Shown in pieces: positions 5,985 through 7,362 of a stretch of 7,362 nucleotides of DNA (its first letter is position 1; every line of letters begins with the position of its first letter). Source of the DNA: Alphaproteobacteria bacterium UBA3637. Its GTDB lineage: Bacteria > Pseudomonadota > Alphaproteobacteria > CAAHEQ01 > UBA3637. The notes under the pieces were generated by a model, which saw nothing but the letters and a program-made list of their open reading frames with translations, made no database searches and had not been told where the DNA came from. Location of the stretch: NCBI GenBank assembly GCA_002373615.1, contig DFKU01000064.1, forward strand, positions 1-7,362, given 5' to 3'. Both the position numbers and the translations under genes were made by a program.

Positions 5985-6254
5985 ATGGGATTATTGCGCC
6001 GAAGTTTGTTTCGTTTTGTTTATCCTCTTCCCGCGAAAAAGGAAGATCCGTTAGAATATAAACAAAAATTTATTGAAGAATATACTTCCTGTGCGCGATT
6101 GAAAATGCTATTTAAAATTTATTTTTTATCGCAATTGATTAAGACAGACAAAATAAGAAAAAATTATATAAAAAAAGCAAAGGATTGTGAACAAAAACAA
6201 CATTTAGATGCTTGTAAATTATATCGTCAATCATTTATGAAGAAAAGGATTTAA
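5985..6254 (+). CDS. Short, diverged paralogue 3 of the array
   Basis: This 89-residue protein keeps motif 1 fully (D21-x-L23-x2-K26-Q-x-F29-I30-x2-Y33-T-x3-R38) but motif 2 only in weakened form (D67-x-E69-Q70-x5-A76-C77-x2-Y80, with Ala for the first Trp). It lacks about 40 residues of the N-terminal half seen in paralogues 1 and 2. The part between the motifs, around LKMLFKIYFLSQLI (39-52), is unusually hydrophobic. AAGGT (5974-5978) lies six bases before this ATG. Another ATG at 5980, overlapping the upstream stop, would read only 24 codons in another frame and is too close to the ribosome-binding site. It may be a shortened functional member or a decaying one; the intact frame and good spacing favour expression. 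Confidence 0.7.
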   Translation: MGLLRRSLFRFVYPLPAKKEDPLEYKQKFIEEYTSCARLKMLFKIYFLSQLIKTDKIRKNYIKKAKDCEQKQHLDACKLYRQSFMKKRI

Positions 6255-6258
6255 AAGA

Positions 6259-6630
6259 ATGTTTGGTTTATTTAAGAAAAAAGAAAAAGTATTATCACCC
6301 ATAGAAATTGAAAGACAGTATCAAGAGGCGCTTAAGAGAGTCCGAAAAATAGATGCCACTTCATGTCGTTCTTTTGTGCGTGACATTAAAGAATATGCCC
6401 AAAAAGAATGTAAGCCCTACGCAGGCGATGATTTGTTGGAAAAGAAAGCTGAATTCATTCGTCTATACTCCTTTAGGGCCAGATATTGTAGTGCATATCA
6501 CATAGTTGCTCATAAAGCTGGAACATTAAATTCATCACCTTTATGGTGTCAAAAATGGCACGATTATGAACAACAAGCTCATCTTTGTGCTCAAAAAAAG
6601 TGGCGAGAGATGGTATCTCATACACGTTAA
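6259..6630 (+). CDS. Small basic protein, paralogue 4 of the array
   Basis: This 123-residue protein is the most diverged full-length member. It begins with MFGLFKKKEK, again a short hydrophobic-basic head. Motif 1 is D58-x-L60-x2-K63-A-x-F66-I67-x2-Y70-S-x3-R75. Motif 2 is W100-H-D102-Y-E104-Q105-x5-A111-Q112-x2-W115, ending soon after in SHTR instead of the QKTR tail. It has five cysteines (36, 51, 77, 97, 110), more than its relatives. AAAGGA (6244-6249), inside the end of paralogue 3, lies nine bases before ATG; the gap is four bases. No clear terminator follows before the tRNA-His promoter. The function is unknown. Confidence 0.85.
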   Translation: MFGLFKKKEKVLSPIEIERQYQEALKRVRKIDATSCRSFVRDIKEYAQKECKPYAGDDLLEKKAEFIRLYSFRARYCSAYHIVAHKAGTLNSSPLWCQKWHDYEQQAHLCAQKKWREMVSHTR

Positions 6631-6640
6631 TTTTTTTTAC

Positions 6641-6669
6641 TTGACTTTTTGGTAAAAATCTGCGAAAAT
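6641..6669 (+). promoter_or_regulatory. Predicted promoter of tRNA-His
   Basis: TTGACT (6641-6646), a 17-bp spacer, and GAAAAT (6664-6669) preceded by TGC form a strong -35 with an extended -10. Transcription would start about ten bases before the tRNA. The layout matches the predicted tig promoter. Confidence 0.65.
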
Positions 6670-6687
6670 AAAGAACATCAACTTGAT

Positions 6688-6765
6688 GGCGAATGTAGCT
6701 CAGTTGGTTAGAGCGCTGGTTTGTGGTACCAGATGTCGTGAGTTCGAGTCTCATCTTTCGCCCCA
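6688..6765 (+). tRNA. tRNA-His (anticodon GTG)
   Basis: The cloverleaf folds well. The acceptor GCGAATG (6689-6695) pairs with CTTTCGC (6755-6761), with one U-U mismatch at pair 6-67. The D stem is GCTC/GAGC, the anticodon stem CTGGT/ACCAG with loop TTGTGGT, and the T stem GTGAG/CTCAT has one G-T pair and loop TTCGAGT. Anticodon GTG is at 6723-6725. The extra 5' G (6688, G-1) opposite discriminator C (6762) is the histidine identity element, and CCA (6763-6765) is encoded. Its last 12 bases recur at 6922-6933. Confidence 0.96.
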
Positions 6766-6772
6766 TGTTTTA
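6754..6772 (+). repeat. 19-bp direct repeat, copy 1 (tRNA-His 3' end)
   Basis: TCTTTCGCCCCATGTTTTA covers the last 12 bases of tRNA-His and seven flanking bases. It recurs exactly at 6922-6940, 168 bp downstream. A duplicated tRNA 3' end is the typical trace of site-specific integration (attL/attR), though tandem duplication is also possible. Confidence 0.85.
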
Positions 6773-6782
6773 GGTTTCCTAT

Positions 6783-6804
6783 ACCCGCTGTTGCGGGTTT
6801 TTTT
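6783..6804 (+). terminator. Intrinsic terminator of tRNA-His
   Basis: ACCCGC (6783-6788), loop TGTT, and GCGGGT (6793-6798) are followed by a run of seven T. It lies 18 bases after the tRNA and is followed by GTGGGC (6805-6810). Confidence 0.9.
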
Positions 6805-6877
6805 GTGGGCGTCGATGAGCTCAATTCCAACATCAATTCGGTCTGCGTTGCCACTTGCCCTCATTGTGTTTCATTGC

Positions 6878-6920
6878 TTTACGCATAAAAACTTGCCACT
6901 GGCAACTTTTTATTTACGCA
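6878..6920. repeat. Palindrome flanked by 8-bp direct repeats TTTACGCA
   Basis: TTTACGCA at 6878-6885 and again at 6913-6920 exactly brackets a 27-nt inverted repeat (6886-6912). That repeat pairs TAAAAA with TTTTTA and TTGCC with GGCAA around loop ACT, with a single C-C mismatch. The layout resembles a tiny insertion with a target-site duplication. It could also act as a two-way terminator, since each arm is followed or preceded by A/T runs. Confidence 0.7.
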
Positions 6921-6921
6921 G

Positions 6922-6940
6922 TCTTTCGCCCCATGTTTTA
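6922..6940 (+). repeat. 19-bp direct repeat, copy 2 (orphan tRNA-His 3' end)
   Basis: Exact copy of 6754-6772. The bases upstream (6856-6921) do not fold as, or match, the rest of a tRNA-His, so this is an isolated tRNA end and not a second gene. Confidence 0.85.
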
Positions 6941-6952
6941 ATGTTTCACTGA

Positions 6953-6975
6953 ATGCTCCGAATGGGGCATTTTTT
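6953..6975 (+). terminator. Second intrinsic terminator, paired with the orphan tRNA end
   Basis: ATGCTCC (6953-6959), loop GAAT, and GGGGCAT (6964-6970; one T-G pair) are followed by a run of six T and then GTGGGC, as at the genuine tRNA terminator. The stem sequence differs from the first terminator, but position and surroundings match (offset about 170 bp). Confidence 0.85.
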
Positions 6976-7008
6976 GTGGGCTCCAGCTGAGGCAACTTTT
7001 GTTGTCAT

Positions 7009-7039
7009 CAAAAACCTTCCTTAGGGCATAAGGGAGGTT
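7009..7039 (-). terminator. Intrinsic terminator of the minus-strand pilin fragment
   Basis: AACCTTCCTTA (7013-7023) and TAAGGGAGGTT (7029-7039) form an 11-bp stem with one T-G pair around loop GGGCA. Read on the minus strand the stem is followed by TTTTTG (complement of 7009-7014). It lies 22 bases beyond the stop of the pilin-like frame. Confidence 0.75.
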
Positions 7040-7060
7040 GAGTTTTGGAAACCCCCGGTA

Positions 7061-7354
7061 TCATCTATTCACACAAAGCGTAGTAGCCGCCACCACTGTG
7101 GCGCGTTTGGATGCCTCGTTCAAGAGCTCATTCGCGCGGTGCCGATTCATGGCATTATTATAGCCCGCAATGCCTGCGGCGCTCAAGATGCCCATCACAG
7201 CCAACACGCCCAACATTTCCACCATACTGCGGCCGGATTGTGCGTATTGTGCACAACGAAGTACGTTAGGGCCACGTCCAGTGGATCCTCGGATCTCGCT
7301 GACGCTCGTCCAAGGATGACAGGTTGGGGTAGAACGTCCACACTCACCCGTCAT
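7061..7354 (-). pseudogene. Truncated type IV pilin-like gene with a repeat-derived N-terminus
   Basis: The 97-residue frame contains a class III prepilin head, QSGRSMVEMLGVLAVMG. Cleavage would fall after Gly42, leaving Arg as residue 1 and Glu at the conserved +5, followed by a hydrophobic helix and AGYNNAMNRHRANELL. This type of head is familiar from pilin/pseudopilin-like proteins of uncultured gut Alphaproteobacteria, which normally continue with a globular domain. Here the frame stops about 56 residues after the cleavage point, just before a terminator, so the globular part is missing. The only in-frame start upstream of the head is the ATG at 7352-7354. It has no visible ribosome-binding site and places residues 10-30 on a dispersed palindromic repeat. 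I read it as a broken gene or spare cassette, but a short expressed protein is not excluded. It is visibly more GC-rich than the genes to its left. Confidence 0.6.
7281..7320. repeat. Dispersed palindromic repeat element
   Basis: ATCCTCGGA (7285-7293) and TCCAAGGAT (7309-7317) form a stem (one mismatch on this strand, a T-G pair on the other) around a GC-rich loop, ending in GATGACAG. Elements of the GGATCCTCGG...GGATGACA type are scattered through many alphaproteobacterial genomes; the assignment rests on recall, not on a second copy in this window. Confidence 0.55.
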
Positions 7355-7362
7355 TGCGAGCC
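7347..7362. repeat. Start of a second dispersed repeat at the window edge
   Basis: CCCGTCATTGCGAGCC resembles the opening of the widespread intergenic repeat that begins CGTCATTGCGAGC. It is cut by the end of the window, so only its edge can be judged. Confidence 0.4.

Larger units (their letters stand above)
6805..7060. other. Gene-free stretch with repeated tRNA end, palindromes and terminators
   Basis: No credible gene is seen between the tRNA-His terminator and the minus-strand pilin fragment. The stretch holds a palindrome between 8-bp direct repeats (6878-6920), the second tRNA-His 3' end (6922-6940), a second plus-strand terminator (6953-6975) followed again by GTGGGC, a small CAAC-TTTT-GTTG hairpin (6993-7004), and a minus-strand terminator (7009-7039). 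TTGCCACT occurs at 6848-6855 and 6893-6900, and GGCAACTTTT at 6901-6910 and 6991-7000. Confidence 0.7.

Noticed and set aside
5980..6054. Alternative start ATG overlapping the paralogue 2 stop
   Set aside because: It yields only 24 codons before a stop and sits one base from the ribosome-binding site; the ATG at 5985 is better placed and carries the family motif.
5114..6630. Toxin-antitoxin or phage-defence module in the small-gene array
   Set aside because: No known toxin fold, nuclease motif or DNA-binding antitoxin domain can be seen, and all four genes belong to one family, so a two-component pair is not supported.
6607..6638. GAGAT-GGT-ATCTC hairpin near the end of paralogue 4 followed by a run of eight T
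   Set aside because: Twelve... eleven bases separate the weak 5-bp stem from the T-run, so it does not meet the layout of an intrinsic terminator.
6473..6766. 97-codon minus-strand frame over the tRNA and the end of paralogue 4
   Set aside because: It is the antisense reading of tRNA-His and of a better-supported plus-strand gene; MRLELTTSGTTNQ-like starts are a known tRNA artefact.
6856..6933. Second full tRNA-His gene upstream of the repeated 3' end
   Set aside because: The bases before 6922 show neither the D stem nor an anticodon arm of a tRNA and do not align to 6688-6753.
6683..6952. 89-codon plus-strand frame across tRNA-His and the repeats
   Set aside because: It reads through the tRNA, its terminator and the repeat region, has no ribosome-binding site and a composition typical of spurious translation of tRNA.
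1..7362. CRISPR array, insertion sequence or transposase gene
   Set aside because: No regularly spaced repeats and no transposase or integrase frame are present; the repeats found are isolated pairs or palindromes.

Overview
The window looks like a piece of an alphaproteobacterial chromosome, probably from a moderately AT-rich, host- or gut-associated lineage. This rests on the 23S tail, the 5S sequence, alphaproteobacterial-type trigger factor and ClpP (very short ClpP propeptide), and a pilin head of the GRSMVEMLGVL type that I associate with uncultured gut Alphaproteobacteria. The class-level call is fairly safe; anything finer is a guess.

Layout, left to right: (1) the 3' end of a 23S rRNA gene, a spacer with a small perfect hairpin, a 5S rRNA gene inside a long processing stem, and a strong rRNA-operon terminator (1-344); no tRNA-fMet follows the 5S. 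(2) A solitary gene for a membrane-anchored, cysteine-rich protein of unknown function (437-901). (3) The proteostasis cluster, all on the plus strand: promoter, ~140-nt AT-rich leader, tig (1161-2477), an intrinsic terminator, an unrecognised 233-aa gene with an ankyrin-like patch (2550-3251), clpP (3252-3854) and clpX (3854-5104). The last three are packed end to end (TAAATG, TAATG). (4) Directly behind clpX, where lon often sits, four small tightly packed genes (5114-6630) that I read as one paralogous family of small basic proteins with two shared motifs: D-x-L-x2-K-[QA]-x-F-I-x2-Y-[ST]-x3-R and [WA]-x-D-x-E-Q-x5-A-[QC]-x2-[WY]. I recognise no known family in them; they are the best candidate for something undescribed here. 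(5) tRNA-His(GTG) with its own promoter and terminator (6641-6804). (6) A 295-nt gene-free stretch in which the 3' end of tRNA-His and its terminator architecture recur about 170 nt downstream, with a palindrome set between 8-bp direct repeats. (7) On the minus strand, a C-terminally truncated type IV pilin-like gene whose 5' part runs through a dispersed palindromic repeat (7061-7354).

How it fits together: Trigger factor is the ribosome-bound folding chaperone/prolyl isomerase, and ClpX unfolds substrates into the ClpP proteolytic chamber. The unknown 233-aa gene and the four-paralogue array appear co-transcribed and translationally coupled with clpPX, so they should be made together with the protease. 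Whether they act with it (as adaptor, substrate or regulator) or are passengers cannot be told from sequence alone. The right-hand 600 nt have the look of accessory, rearranged DNA: duplicated tRNA end, palindromes, dispersed repeats and a broken pilin.
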